Part shown: piece by piece, positions 35,640-47,600 of the stretch
Layout of the letters: each line of letters starts with the position of its first letter
How positions within the stretch are numbered: position 1 is the first letter of the stretch
Origin: Ceratotherium simum simum
Taxonomy: Eukaryota; Chordata; Mammalia; Perissodactyla; Rhinocerotidae
Direction: 5' to 3'
DNA length: 64,000 nucleotides
Assembly (NCBI RefSeq): GCF_000283155.1
Contig: NW_004454177.1
Location: 2,106,128-2,170,127 of the forward strand
Position numbers and translations under genes: made by a program
The notes under the pieces: generated by a model
The model's database searches: none
Seen by the model: the letters and a program-made list of their open reading frames with translations, nothing else
What the model was told of the DNA's origin: nothing

Positions 35640-36440
35640 GATCCATAGACTTTCAATGATGAAGAAGTCATACAAGCCATCTAGTCTATCTTTTGCTTGA
35701 TTTTTCTCTGCTAGTCAATAGTGGACCACCTTCCAGATCAGCAATTCCGTCTTGGACAACTTAGATAGTTTAAATACTTTTTTCTTATAGTGAATCACAA
35801 GAGCCTCTTCCACCATTCCTGGTTTTACCCTTGGGCCATACAATGTAAGTCTGTTCTCTTTTCTACTTATCAGGCCTGCAGATATTTAAAGGAAGAAATC
35901 ATTTTCCTTTCAGAGTCTTCTTTTCTCTAGGCCTCACACACCTAGTACCTTCAATCACTCCTCCTATGGCCTTATTTCAAATACCTTGATCATTCTCATT
36001 AGTCTCCACACTCCAGTTTGTCTATCTGCCTTTTTAAATGTGCTACTCAGAATTGAATGCAATTTTCCTAGATGTGGACTAACTAATGGAAAGCAGAGTG
36101 TGATGATCAGTTCTTAAAAATTTTTTTCTAAGTACTAGATTTTTATGAATAAAATCTCATATTAATCTTCTTGGCAACCATTTAGCAGTGTTGACCCATA
36201 TCATCTTACTATCTATGAAAACATTAAGTCTATTTTGTACATGGCACTGTCAAACATCGTTTCCATCATCCTTAGATTCAACCCATTATTTTGTCTCCCA
36301 ATATCCTTTTTTATTCTAATTAAGATATCTGATATATCAGGTATTTTTCTCAGAGTCATCTTATTCACATATTTGACTCCAACTTTCCCAAAGGAGACCA
36401 TAAGAAATCTCATCAAGTAACTTGTTGAAGTTGGGATCCC
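35640..36440 (-). mobile_element. CR1/L3-type LINE remnant
   Basis: Antisense landmarks are 'ccttcaatcactcctcctatg', 'gatcattctcattagtctcc', 'cacactccagtttgtctatc', 'gctactcagaattgaatgc' and 'tagatgtggactaactaatgg'. These follow the CR1/L3 3' end. The right half (36130-36440) also reads like this lineage ('ttgacccatatcatcttac'). The open frames here do not resemble host proteins. Confidence 0.55.
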
Positions 36441-36444
36441 AAAT

Positions 36445-37220
36445 GTCATTCCCCAAAACTGTCAGTCTACTAACTGTCAAAGAAAGAAGTAAAGTTAATC
36501 TGGCATGATTTCTCTTCTCTTCTGTTTTCTTTTTGGTCTCATATTATACATTAGTTTTTCTTAACACCTACTGATGCTAAGAAGTATCCATGGGGATGAA
36601 GGATGAATGGCAAGGGAAAATTGATTTGGATCAACATTTTGCTCCAGGTAATCAAAAGAGGGAATATTTCATATGTGAACAACTGAGATCACTGCTGCAA
36701 AGGTTGATGTTTTAAACAACTAGAATGTCCTCTTTCTTGCTATCTTTGGGCTTATAAATAACCCTCCTTGAAAGAGGAGGTTTAGGTAAAGGGAATTGGA
36801 AATCTTTTGTCCATAGTATAAACAGATATTAATATGTCCATAAATCCTTGCACTTATCTATCCGACAAAATAAAGTAAAAGTAAATGTGATTAAAAGAAA
36901 AATACTTGGTTCCTCGCTGTAGGAACGATTCTGTATAAGAGGAGAGGGAGTTATACAAGATTTAGAGTATGGTCTGGCACCCTATTCAAGGGGTTTAAGT
37001 TACCCAAGTGCCTGAAGAAATTCAGAATAAGGCATTTCAACTCAATTCAAATTGTTAAAATGAATTGAAATTCCATGATAAAGCAGTTCCACAATTTGAC
37101 CCCAGAGGACAGAATTGTTAGTAAGGCTCCAGTGTGCTATGCTATAGGATGGTAATGTTATCCAGAAACATCGAAAATTCCCCTTTCATTCCTTTTCTCA
37201 CTCCTGCTGTGCTGAGACTT
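36445..37220. other. Unique non-coding sequence
   Basis: No repeat or gene recognised. Confidence 0.5.
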
Positions 37221-37224
37221 GGCA

Positions 37225-37410
37225 ATTCTTTCTGTGCACTCCTCTTTCTTTTTGCCTCTTTTTCCTTTGTTCTTTCTTCCTTTCCCTCCTTCCCTCCCTC
37301 CTCCCCTCCCTCCTGTCCTCTTCTCCATCCTTCCTCCCTCCCTCCTTCTCTTTCTTTTTTTCCGTTTTTTTTGGTTGGCATTTTTTCTCTCTCTTTTTTC
37401 ATTTTTTACT
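37225..37410. repeat. Polypyrimidine tract
   Basis: A C/T-rich run with ccttcc and cctccctc steps. Open frames on both strands (for example KEREGGREEGWRRGQEGGEE on the minus strand) arise from it. Such mirror-like purine:pyrimidine tracts can form triplex DNA. Confidence 0.92.
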
Positions 37411-37831
37411 GATTTTCTGACAAGTTGTGGCTCTTTCCACTAATTGGGAACTAGTGAAGAGCCATTGCTGTCTGAGTTTGCTGTGTGCATGTGGCTTTAT
37501 TTCTCATGTTACTACCATTCTCTCAAGACTTCATTTTTGAATAAACTCATGTTAAAATTTCATCTGAGGATATAACCACGTGTAGAAAGTAGTTATCAGG
37601 GTTCTGAACTCTCCTTGAAAGAAAAAAAAACTGGAGCCCTCCTTGATGGTTTCTGTGCTTTTTCCTTAAGTACTTCCTCACTTTTACTCCACTGCTGTCT
37701 GGTATCTTTGACAGGGAGACAGATTCAACATTTAGAGACCCACTCATCTCTTCTTTTCTGTTCCAGTGGTTAACACTACCACTTTCATAAATAATGAGAG
37801 AATTCCTTGTGATCACCACTCCTATTCTCTA

Positions 37832-38020
37832 AGTGGTTCTTAAACTAGAATGTGCATCAGAATCATCTTGGAGAGCCATTAAACCACAGATTGCTGGATC
37901 CCATCCCCAGAGTTTCTGACTCAGTAGGTCTGGGGTAGAGACCTCAGATTTGCATTTCTGTCAAGTCCCCAGCTGATGCTGCTACTATTGGTCCTGACCA
38001 CATTTTAAGAACCACTGCTC
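37832..38020. mobile_element. MER5-like hAT-Charlie element
   Basis: The left end agtggttcttaaa at 37832 is repeated in inverse as tttaagaaccact at 38004-38016. Inside are 'tgtgcatcagaatcatcttgg', 'ccccagagtttctgactcag' and 'tagacctcagatttgcattt'-type motifs of MER5. Confidence 0.85.
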
Positions 38021-38224
38021 TAATTCTAAACCATTATTTCATTCTCCTTCAACCATTTCTTCAATGGGATAAATAATACCAGTTCCTTTCATCTTCTTTA
38101 GTAACATCTATTTCCAGAACTTTTAGTCATCAGGGTGGCTCTCCTTTGAACTATTTCCAAATTCATCTTTTGCTCGATGGCTCGAGCTGGCTACAGGACT
38201 GTAGCTAATTCTGACATAATAAAA

Positions 38225-38445
38225 ATAACAACCCCTTACATTTCTATGATGTATTTCTCCCAAAGGGTTAGAGCAGTTCTTTCTTATCTATTATCTTGTT
38301 TGTCTGCCTAGTATCCATGTGATATTGTCTCATTTTGGTAAAGGAGACATTTTAGGGAAAAGATATTGAGCAATTACCATGAAGATATGCAGGACAAGAC
38401 TTGAACTCAGCTTTCCTGACTCCTAGTTCACAGCTGTCTTTGAAT
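38225..38445 (-). mobile_element. MIR-related fragment
   Basis: The pattern is antisense MIR-like: 'ccttacatttctatgatg', 'tattatcttgtttgtctgc', 'ggacaagacttgaactcagc'. Diverged; the MIR3 type is possible. Confidence 0.45.
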
Positions 38446-39440
38446 TCTTGGAGGATTTGTTTAATTTCCCAAACCCAAAGTCCAATTCAGCTCGTTGAAT
38501 CAAGGTGAACTGCTGTGATCTATTAACACACTTTCAAAAAAAATTGATTTTGAGTCCAAGTTGCCGTTAGCTGTTCAGATACAAACTAAGCCTAATTTAA
38601 AGAATTCCACTTAAACAATATGAAAATGTAAAACTCTTTCACCTAGATCTTTATTTCTATGATCATCAGTAATGACTTTTAACTATGATCCCACCTTTGG
38701 CTTTCAGTTCATTAAACATATTACTTTTGGGGCAGTTTGTCCCCAGATTTTACCTGCTGTAGTAAAATAGCTTTCTACCTGGTGCTAAAAATCGGTTATG
38801 CCATTGTTTCATTTTTCTGATCTTGCTAGTCACAAGATAATTAGGAATTTCTACAGTTGTCATTTGCCTGGTTTTATGTACTACATGTTTCCAAAAATAA
38901 AAGTGAGAAAGAGAAATTAGAGGGAAAGCCATTTCTCAACATACCAATTTTATTATTTACATGATATCCAGGTCCTGTAGCTCCTTAAGCCCCATGGTTC
39001 TGTCTCTGCTTTTCTTATATGCTGTCCTGTCTTCCCATCATGACAAAGAAAATGAAGACTCTGGCAGCTTATAAAACCATTTGGCTGGATTAGATGGGTT
39101 TTTAAGGGCCCTGTTGTTTACCCCTAAACCATTGTTGCAAAAGTGAAAGCCTCCAACTGTTCAACTGATGCACAAATTGCCATCAGCAAGGTATTAGAAG
39201 GAATCTCATTTATTACCACCAAGGAAAGAAATAACACCAATGGACTGAGTGTCTTTCATCCAAATTAGACTAACCAAATCAATTCAAATCATTAGAATAT
39301 ATTATATCCAATTATATATAAATCTGCCTTGTAAATAGCCACTTACCTGCTTGCCCAGAGCGATGTTACGCTTTATGCTAAACCAACAGTTTAAAAAATT
39401 ATAGAATTGACTGGCAAAATATTTTAATGGGTTGTTATAT
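38446..39440. other. Unique non-coding sequence
   Basis: AT-rich. No features recognised. Confidence 0.5.
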
Positions 39441-39442
39441 AT

Positions 39443-39575
39443 TTTGTACTTAATTCATTCAATAAACATTAATTGAGGACCTACTACATCCTGGGAATAC
39501 AAAGATGACTAATACATGATCCTGGTCCTCAAAATGCTCACCTAGTAAGGGGAAATAGACACGTAAAGAAATGAT
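39443..39575 (-). mobile_element. L2 3'-end fragment
   Basis: It reads ttcattcaataaacattaa, 'ttgaggacctactacatcc', 'tgggaatacaaagatgac', in antisense L2 order. Confidence 0.65.
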
Positions 39576-39579
39576 TGCC

Positions 39580-42500
39580 CTTCTCTGGCCCTCAGCTGCG
39601 TTCAATCTCGGGAAAATTAATGGTGTGAGTTTCTGTCTGATTCATGCATGGGGAAAAAAGATGAAGAGACTGGTAAAAATACCTAGAGGAAAGTAAAAGA
39701 TGAGAATTTGAGAGAGAATGCATGGAAGGTTCGTGTCCAATGCCTTCCAATGACCTTCTCTGGTAAAGGCAGGTTTTAGGTTAAGCAAAACATAATGAGG
39801 AAGGTGGGCTGGAGCACGAATGGTGAACACTGTATTCCAAAGTCAAATAGAAGTGGCTTTTAGATTATCCAGAATGTTGTGATCTTATTCCATCTCTTCT
39901 TATGTATAACTAAGTACATTAAAAACATATTTGCAGGGGAATCACTAGCAATGGGGAAACATTTTCATTCCTCGAATTGTGTCTCTATCCCCAAGACAGT
40001 CCATTTACTTGGGTAATAATATGTTCTTTCCTTTATATATCAAGATGGTTTGACTGACCCACATTTAGCAGAACACATATGTGAAAGATGCACATGGGTC
40101 CACCCGTGCTTTCGTGAAACAATGGTCCCTTCCCCTTTAAACAATGGCATTTGCTAGCTGGACCTAGGCTGGACTATCTGAGATCATGGTACGAGTGCAG
40201 ACCAGCAAGTGTTTGTGGGGTAGAAATTCACTGGTTTATCTAGGGAATGAATTTATAACCTCATGAATACCAAGTCCAAACCAGCTGACTGTGGAGCCAT
40301 ATAATGAGGGAGAAGATTATCTTCTTGGTTTTAGTTTTTTAATATCTTCTTTTAAAGGGCACAGTCCCAATACAACATGTTAATTGAGATTAAATGCTGA
40401 TTTTGAGACTCCTAGGTGGGTCAGAGGACCTTCTTCAGACCTTTAAGAGAGAAGAGATTCTACAGTCTGTCAGTGTTAAGTCCATTATATGTTCAGCCAG
40501 GGGACCCCAGAAAGAAAATGATAACCCTCTTAGAGCTAGTGCTGAAAAGAATTTCAGAAGTGGCTTTTGAACCCTAAAAGAAAGTCATACAAAAAAAAGT
40601 CACTTTTTCCCAAAGTCATTCAAAATTTTGCCTTTTTAAACATAGCTTGTTTCTATTTTCAGCCTTACTTGTCATCTTGCATTCTCTAAGATTTTTTTGC
40701 AATGATGCTAACTTATTATTAGCTAATAACCATGAGTAAGTAATTCACGTTTTCAACTGACTTTTTTGTTTATAAAGTTCTGTTATCAAGAACTTTTAAT
40801 GTTTTGTTATCAGGCTCTGAAAACTGGCATCTCGTGTGTGTGACCAGTTTGGGATCAAGGCATTGCTGAATTCTGATTGGCCAAGTTGCTTATGGTCTGA
40901 TTGCCAGTCAGTAATGCCCATTCGCAAAAGCGTGGGATGAGTTAATCATGCTTGCAGTGGGGAAGACTTGAATGCTTTTTGTTCTGTATGTAGCTTATAA
41001 TCACTTTTTCTTGCATCTGGTTAAATATCTGGCCGTGTGACATTCCATGAATGCTAAAGAGCAAATGCCCTAACTATGTGCACATTTTTATTTTTCTGTA
41101 TTATTGATGCAAGTGACCCCTCTGTGAATAAAGCATTTGCACATACAGTGACTTTGGGTTAGGCCAGGAGCTATTTCTTGGGAGCCAAGAAGGGCTCTAG
41201 GACAATTGAGAGCCTGGTTGAGCCTCACTTGTGAAGTTGGGTGGAATTTTCTCCAGCATTATCCCACTCAGTAGTGCTTGTCCCCAACCCTTAGCTCTGT
41301 CACATGTCTCCTCCCTTTAGGGCCTCAGGTTCAGCTCCCTGTACCTATTAGAAAATAATTGATAGACTAATGCTTCCTTAAGGTATTATTTAATAAGATG
41401 GGTTCCTCCCATGGGGATTAGTACTTTAATAAAGGAACCTTGAAGACGGAAAAGACTTAACATCTCAGAGAAGTCTTCCGTGATAGATTTTTCTGACACC
41501 GTGGCAGACTTGTGGGGTGAAGTGGGGAACCCAGCCTAAATCACTTTTATTCATGTTTCTCAATACCACTTGCCTGGGAAAAACTGTTAAGCAGACAAAT
41601 GGTGATGTCCCCAGAAACAGGGTTTTTCTCTCCCATTAGGCATCTCGGTTATTGTTGTGTCAGGAGAGATAGAAAGGTTTATTCAGTCCACACAGGAAGG
41701 TACAGAAAATATGCTACTTTTTGGAATGTACGTGATGTCTCTCAGAACCCAAGGACACCATTCTGTCTCCAAAAAAGTTCGCTGTGGATATTGAATAGTT
41801 AATGCAGTGTCTTGTCATTCGTGAGGCACCTTCCCCCTCTGCTTTTTCAGTTCTTAAGAATTTTGAGATCTGGCATGGACCTTAGAGGTCATCTATACAA
41901 CTCCGCATGCCTTCTCCCACTTTTCCAAGTGTAACCTTTGGCCATCCCATTTAACTTCAAAAGTTCAACTGGAAGTACATTTACAAATAGACATCCACCC
42001 AGAACCAGAGGCACAGAGAGACTGACTCCAACCCCTCACATTTAATTCCATTTAACCTCTACTCTTCTCTGTTTCTGTCACTCCAGACATCCAGAAGTGT
42101 GATGACATTACATTGGTCCACCAGCTACACATAGACATGCATAATCTCATGAAAGGCCAAGTTAGGATTTCCTTTAGTCAAAATTCTTTCCTTAAATTAC
42201 AAACGCAAAGAATTGAACTACAGACGAAAGGTACTTAAAGGTAAGATGTTCACAGGATTTATTTGAGCCATCCAGGATGGAGACTGATGGTATACTCATC
42301 ATTTCCTCCTCTTGCCTTGTGTTTATTTCTCTACTTATTCAGGTTTATTATTTATTCAGTGAGCTATTTTTTTCCCCTCTCAGCCTTATCTCTCTCCTCC
42401 TTTATCATGTTCTTCTCTGAATCATTCTTCTTACTGTCTGCCCACTTTGTTTTCAACATACATTCAAAATTATTAGCACAGATGCTAGACCACTTGCCAT

Positions 42501-42635
42501 CCTCATACGGTCTTTGAAACATCTGATTGCAGGGTAGAAATGCCTTTAAATGGCCATTCTATTCAGTCCCCTGCTGTCAAGTCACTACTCTGCCCATGAT
42601 CAACTGCTATCATCATTCAAATCTGAATAGAAATA
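39580..42635. other. Mostly unique sequence
   Basis: I see no gene. An ancient repeat of the 7030/28810 type may lie at about 41875-41940 ('ccttagaggtcatctatac'). Aataaa at about 41126 follows a moderately complex block (40800-41150) but no coding frame leads into it. Confidence 0.45.
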
Positions 42636-42639
42636 TCGA

Positions 42640-42905
42640 TTCCTTAAGGAAGCCTTCCCTGACCTCCCCCCGATTAGATCCTGTCCCTTTGTTTGTGTTC
42701 CCATAACTGGCTGTAATGTTTTTCTTTATACCATTCATGGTTTGTAATTATGTATTTGGGCAATGATTCGATAAACGAATGCCCCTTCCATAGGACTGTG
42801 AGCTCCAGAGGGGAGAGATGTGTGTTTCACTCTCCACTACATCCCTACCTCTTCGTTCAGTGCCTAACTCCTAATAGGTATTGATAAATGTTAATTCATA
42901 GTTAT
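42640..42905 (+). mobile_element. L2 3' end
   Basis: It contains 'aagccttccctgacctcccc', 'ggactgtgagctccagagg', 'agtgcctaactcctaatagg' and gataaatgttaattc: the complete L2 3' end in plus orientation. Confidence 0.75.
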
Positions 42906-43004
42906 TATTATTATGAATACTAAGGTCTATGATCAGCCTTGTTTTTATTGTAAAACAAAACCTGGCGATAGGTAATGGATTCATAGATTCGCCTACCTTT
43001 TCCT

Positions 43005-43595
43005 TCACTCATTCATTCATTTATTCATTTATTTATTCAGTATAGCTGTCAAACAAATAATAAGGAATACATATTGCTTGACTCCTATGTTTAAGCCCCT
43101 TTTCAAGCAAACAAGAGTGAAATAGTTAAAATCTCTGCCCACTGAAGGAACTTGTAATTGTTAGGGAGAAAAGCAGATACACAAACGATTCTAATATAAA
43201 GTAGAGATGACTAAGAGCCCAAGAGAGCTAGGGAGCACTTACAGCTTGGGGAACCAGGACAGCTTCACAGAGGAAGTTGCCTTTGTCTGTGACTCAAAGA
43301 TTATGGATGACTTGGACAGGTAGAAATGGAAAGGAATAGTATTCTAGATGGAGAGAAGAGTGCGACCAAAACCGTGCCTCTATCCCTTGACTGCCATGTG
43401 CCTCTGTAGGAAGCAGCCAATATCTTGGTGATCTTGAAAGGGAAATAAAGCAGGAAGTGGAGACTGAAAGGCAGTGCTGGAAGAACTTGTATGGTCCCCA
43501 CAGGAGTTTAGATTTTTATTCTCAGGCCTATGTGGAGTGATTAGAGGCCTATGAGCGTGATGATCTCATCTGTTGTGTGTTTGGAGGATTAATTT
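43005..43595 (-). mobile_element. L2 fragment, about 0.6 kb
   Basis: It starts with the cattcattcatttattc tail. It continues through 'aatctctgcccactgaagg', 'agcttcacagaggaagttgc', 'gaatagtattctagatgg' and 'gatttttattctcaggcc' to 'gatgatctcatctg'. This follows the antisense L2 3' half over its length. Confidence 0.65.
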
Positions 43596-43859
43596 AGCAT
43601 CCCTGTGTCTCAGGGTGAAGTTGGCTGTTGTGCTGATCTTGGCAACTCTCACTTCTGGTGCTTGTGTCACTACTCCTGTGTCTTAGTCTCCAAGGCCCTG
43701 GACTGTAACCCTGCTGCCCTGGTCTGGGGTCAGCTGCTAAATTTCCCTGATGCTGATTGCCCACAGTTTGAAACTCTACTTATCACCTGTGTGGACTCAG
43801 TTGACACACTTCGTCTTGGTCTCTTAATAAATGGACTGCGTATGACATGTCTTTTGAGC

Positions 43860-43985
43860 CAGGTCTTCTTGCTTCCTTTTTCGGAGGAGGAAACCAAGGC
43901 ATGTAAGTGGCAGAACTGATTTTCAAACCCAGGTCTTCTGATCCCGTGTCTGGAGCACTTTTCTGTCATAAGTTCACAATCTCTC
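43860..43985 (-). mobile_element. MIR fragment
   Basis: It contains ggaggaaaccaaggcatg, taagtggcagaactgattt and 'caaacccaggtcttctgatc', the tRNA-proximal half of an antisense MIR. The upstream 43600-43860 block is unique. Confidence 0.6.
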
Positions 43986-44040
43986 TTAACTTTAATAAAA
44001 ATAAAAAGAATGAGTGAGTAAAAAATCAAACCACAACAGT

Positions 44041-44285
44041 TGAAATTTATTGAGTCCTTTCTATGTGCAGACTCTGCTCTCTAAGTGCTTTTATACGTAT
44101 GGAATCATTTAATGACCACAAAAAATTTTGTGAGGTGGGTACTATTGCTCTTTTTACAGGTGAGGAAACTGTGATAAGAGAATTGAAGTAATGTGCCTAG
44201 TCATGAAGCTATTAAGTGGCAGAGTCTGGATGGAAATCCTGACAGTCTGACTCTTGAGCCTGTGCTGTACTGCTGGGCTACCGCC
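44041..44285 (-). mobile_element. MIR SINE, near full length
   Basis: It is full antisense MIR order: aaatttattgagtcctttc, 'tggaatcatttaatgacc', 'tactattgctctttttacag', 'gtgaggaaactgtgataag', 'agtggcagagtctggatgg', ending at 'gtactgctgggctaccg'. Confidence 0.8.
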
Positions 44286-44304
44286 TCCTAAGTTAAGGGA
44301 TATA

Positions 44305-44368
44305 CATACGTGAAAGCACCTACTCATTCTCCCACATACAGTAGGTGCTCAATAAATGTTGCCTGAAT
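44305..44368 (+). mobile_element. L2/MIR tail
   Basis: It reads acatacagtaggtgctc, aataaatgttgcctgaatg, the shared 3' end of L2. Confidence 0.6.
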
Positions 44369-44819
44369 GCCAGTTCATTCTTTGACCTCAGCTAATGCTG
44401 TGTGCATCCCACTTGTCCTGTGCCTCAGAGCAATTTTGTGGTCTGTGATTTGTTCTCCAGATGCTCATACACAAGTGGTCATCCTGAGGTGAATGGCTCC
44501 ACTGCTGTGCATTTATATTTGGTCCCTCATCTGCTACCAAACCCCAGGAGTCTATCTTCACTTTCCAACCTGGTCTTTCCAATCAAATTCAACTTTTGCT
44601 ATTTTAGTGAATTACAGACGGTGTTTGCTCTTCTGCACTTGCAGCAGACATGGTCTTTGGAATAGGTCCACATAACCACCTTCTGGGGAATAAACCTTTT
44701 AGGAACCTATACCTCCTCTATCAGCATTGTATGGGATTCCAAAGATTATCAGGCAAGACCTTTTGAAATAAGCAATTGACTTAAAAATTCAACAAAAGGT
44801 GTTGAATTAATACCTTTCA

Positions 44820-44975
44820 CACATACGTAGTCATAACAATTATATGAAGAACTGTCATCTCATTTTACAGATAAGAAGTCAAGTTCAGAAAAGTAAAGAT
44901 GCCACGGTCACACCAAGTGAGTGGTAGAACTACAGTATAAATGTAGGTGTGTCTGATTTCAAAGCTCATCTATTT
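44820..44975 (-). mobile_element. MIR fragment
   Basis: It contains 'catctcattttacagataag', 'gtcaagttcagaaaagtaaag', 'gtcacaccaagtgagtgg' and a degenerate tRNA-like end. The 44369-44819 block before it is unique, with short overlapping frames only. Confidence 0.65.
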
Positions 44976-44979
44976 GATT

Positions 44980-45175
44980 AGCAAATATTTATGAAGTGCC
45001 TACTATGAGCTAAGCATTCTGTTAGGCCCTGGGGATGTGTTAAGTAAACAAGGTAGGCTTGGCTCCTGTCTGTAAAGAGCTCACAATGCAGCAAGAACAG
45101 ATAACTATATAAACAACACCACCAAATGTGACAAATGCTGTGGTGGAGGAAACTCAATCAGAGTGTCCCTTCTTC
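44980..45175 (-). mobile_element. L2 3'-end fragment
   Basis: It begins agcaaatatttatgaagtgc, ctactatgagctaagcattc, tgttaggccctggggatg and continues through 'gtaaagagctcacaatgc', in antisense L2 order. Confidence 0.7.
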
Positions 45176-46060
45176 GTATTCCATAGGTGGCAAAAAGTAC
45201 AGGCCTTAAATCTTTAAAAAAATAAATACACATTTAATGAAGCAATTATTCCCTTCCCTCTATTCTTGATTCCACCTCTTTTTACTCTAAATTAGTAAGG
45301 AGTTTATTAGAATAATTGAGGGTATGTAAAGCTCATGATATCTACCTTTGGAAACATTAAAAATATGAACAGGTATGGTCCCAGGACAATAAAAGCTTCG
45401 ACAGAACTAGGAAGGGCAGAGAGCAATGTAGATGGTAGAAAATTCTAGGAAAAGCTTGTAAAGAGGGTCAGCTTCAATACACTAAGTTCCCTTTGCATGA
45501 GTGGTCAGGGAAAGCCAGCTAGCGGGGGATGGTGCTTTGGTGATGGCAGCAGCAGGCTGTGCGCCCGAGAGCAGTTTGTGCCCTGGTCTTGTTTACAGTT
45601 TGTCTGAGGCTTCTTGAGTTCAGCCCAGCCAGATGGACTCTTCCTCTCAAATATCAGACCTGATCTTTTCAAATAAAACTGTACAAAGCACATTAAAAGC
45701 TTTGATCCAATTGTTTACTTTGCATTTGTGTGTGTTGGGGGGAATAGGGACAAAGGAAGGATTTATTAGGCTCTGCTGTGGGTGGCCAGTGCAACCACTG
45801 GGCATGTTAGAGGAAAATTGGAAGTGCTCTGAGCTGACATATTGGATACATATCAGCACTCGGACTCCCCGGCGCTCCAGCTAAATTTCGTGGACTTGCT
45901 CTGTGGGCCTCCTTGTGTGTTTCAATCTTCTTGTCCACAAGGGGGAAGTTCCTGAGATAGGAGCCCCTGGAGTTTAGCTGGTCAGTCCATTCCTCTGTCT
46001 CAGGGCAGGTCAGAGTCAGACACCTTTCTTAAGGATTCTCCTGGAAAAGAAGTTTCTCAA
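45176..46060. other. Unique sequence, possible conserved element at about 45660-45750
   Basis: Positions 45668-45740 hold aataaa, attaaaagctttgatcc and ttgtttactttgc, the last containing a forkhead-type tgtttac core. Open frames at 45505-45884 overlap on both strands and look like chance. Confidence 0.4.
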
Positions 46061-46074
46061 CATCTCTGGGTGAC

Positions 46075-46495
46075 ACTAGCTTCCTTTTTCATGAGCACAT
46101 CATACTCTCCAAGTGTTTCACATAAATTAACTTCTTTGATCTGCATCCTCCTGAAACAGGTGGTTATGTATACTTTCTCTCTCTCTCGTACAATCACCCA
46201 CTATACAGACATTTCTACTACATGGATTAGAAAACTGAGAGTTTCGATTACAGGAAAGAGGAATCTTTAACTGACTCCCACTATATACCAGACACTTTCA
46301 ACAGATGATTATATTAATCCTCTCAAAAGTCCCATGCAGTAGGTAAGATTTGCCCATTTTAGAGGTGAAAAATATTAAAGCTCAGAGAAGTTAAAAACTC
46401 TGGCACATTTATGATAGATATTCCTACCCATGATCGCATCACCAAAGGGGTGGAGCTAAGAGCCAAACTGAGTGCGCTGATCCTGAGGCCTGTTT
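46075..46495 (-). mobile_element. Two adjacent MIR fragments
   Basis: The first (about 46075-46255) has 'catcatactctccaagtg' and 'ggattagaaaactgagag'. The second (about 46270-46490) has 'gactcccactatataccag', 'tgattatattaatcctctc', 'gcccattttagaggtg' and 'gctcagagaagttaaaaac'. Both are antisense; the first is the weaker. Confidence 0.55.
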
Positions 46496-46499
46496 GTTT

Positions 46500-47230
46500 G
46501 GTCTCCTCCTGAGCTGGCTGGCCTGCCGTGTCAAAGCCCAGCTCCTCTCAGGACGCTTGTCCTCTGGCTTCCAGCGCGGTGTTCTTTGCCTACACCAGAT
46601 AACCAGCGCGAAGGTGCCATTGATCTCAGAAAATCCTCCATTGTGTCTGTTTTCTTTTATATTTGTGTTCAGTAGAGACAGAGAACACCTAAAAGGAAAG
46701 CTGCCATAAAGCTTTTGAGATCAGTAAATGAAAAATATTATCTGAGCAGAATATACAGTGTTCTGAATGGGGATTCAGGAACCTTCTCATGCTTAGGAAT
46801 GAGAAGATAGCAAAGAACTGCAGCTTTCTTTTAGCTCAACGGAAGAGCAACTCCGATTACTTGGTAAATACGGTGTCTGGAGTATACAGAATCCCCGAGT
46901 GTTAATACAGAATTGTCCTCTTATTTCTCAGCTCCAGGTCCCCTTTCTCCCCTTGCTCCCTGCATCATGTCCCTCCCCCGGATAAAACTGTTGCACATTA
47001 AGCCCTTGGTCTCTGGATAGTTCAGGGATGGGCACTAGAGAGGAAAGGAATTTAGGAATTCCAGTACAAACACCGTACACAAAGCTTAATGAATTGCAGT
47101 GCCTAGTGAAATTAAATGCCTCTTTTAAAAAAATCAGTTGTTCCTAGATTTCAAAAGCAAATGAGGCATTTTGAAAAAGAAAAAAAAACATGATTGTTGC
47201 ATGTTTATTAAATAGAATTTTAAAATATCT
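46500..47230. other. Unique non-coding sequence
   Basis: No repeat or gene recognised. Confidence 0.5.
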
Positions 47231-47237
47231 AGTCAGG

Positions 47238-47294
47238 GTGTGTGTGTGAGAAGAAGACAGACAGAGACAGAGAGACAGAGAGAGACAGAGAGAC
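47238..47294. repeat. GT and GACA/GAGA microsatellite
   Basis: A short (GT)n, then gaca and gaga steps. The frame through it (RRQTETERQRETERL) is an artefact. Confidence 0.92.
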
Positions 47295-47394
47295 TAGGTA
47301 CTGTAATTTTAATTGCTTGTAATCTAACTTGCCTTTTTGTTCCTTCTTTCTTTCTTTTCTTTTTTTTGTATCAGTTAATCTGTTGGTTACATTT

Positions 47395-47600
47395 TCAGCT
47401 TTTCTTTGCTTCTGGTTTCATTTTCAGATGAAAAAATGCTAGGCACACAGTGCTGCTGTCTGGTTGCCATGGCGACCACAGCCTATTATCCTGCCTTGTC
47501 ATTCATCAAGAAAGAATTGCACTTGACAGAGGGAGAAGAAAATGCCTGCAGTCTGCAGCATAGGCGGAAAAAAAGGTTTTCTTTCCTTCTATCTATGTAA
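47395..47600 (+). promoter_or_regulatory. Candidate element with X-box-like RFX motif and exon-like edges
   Basis: The word gttgccatggcgac at 47463-47476 differs by one base from the palindromic RFX X-box gttgccatggcaac. It sits just after a pyrimidine-rich stretch ending in ttttcag (47421-47427), like a splice acceptor. A 64-codon frame through it ends with taa at 47600. Its predicted tail, MATTAYYPALSFIKKELHLT and an RRKKR run, resembles no protein I know. Either an enhancer or a short exon is possible; I favour a regulatory element. Confidence 0.3.

Noticed and set aside
37134..37443. Proline/serine/phenylalanine-rich and glutamate/glycine/arginine-rich frames
   Set aside because: These are the two strand readings of the polypyrimidine tract.
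43605..43919. 104-codon frame as a possible exon
   Set aside because: No family resemblance. Its last part overlaps an antisense MIR and no splice sites support it.
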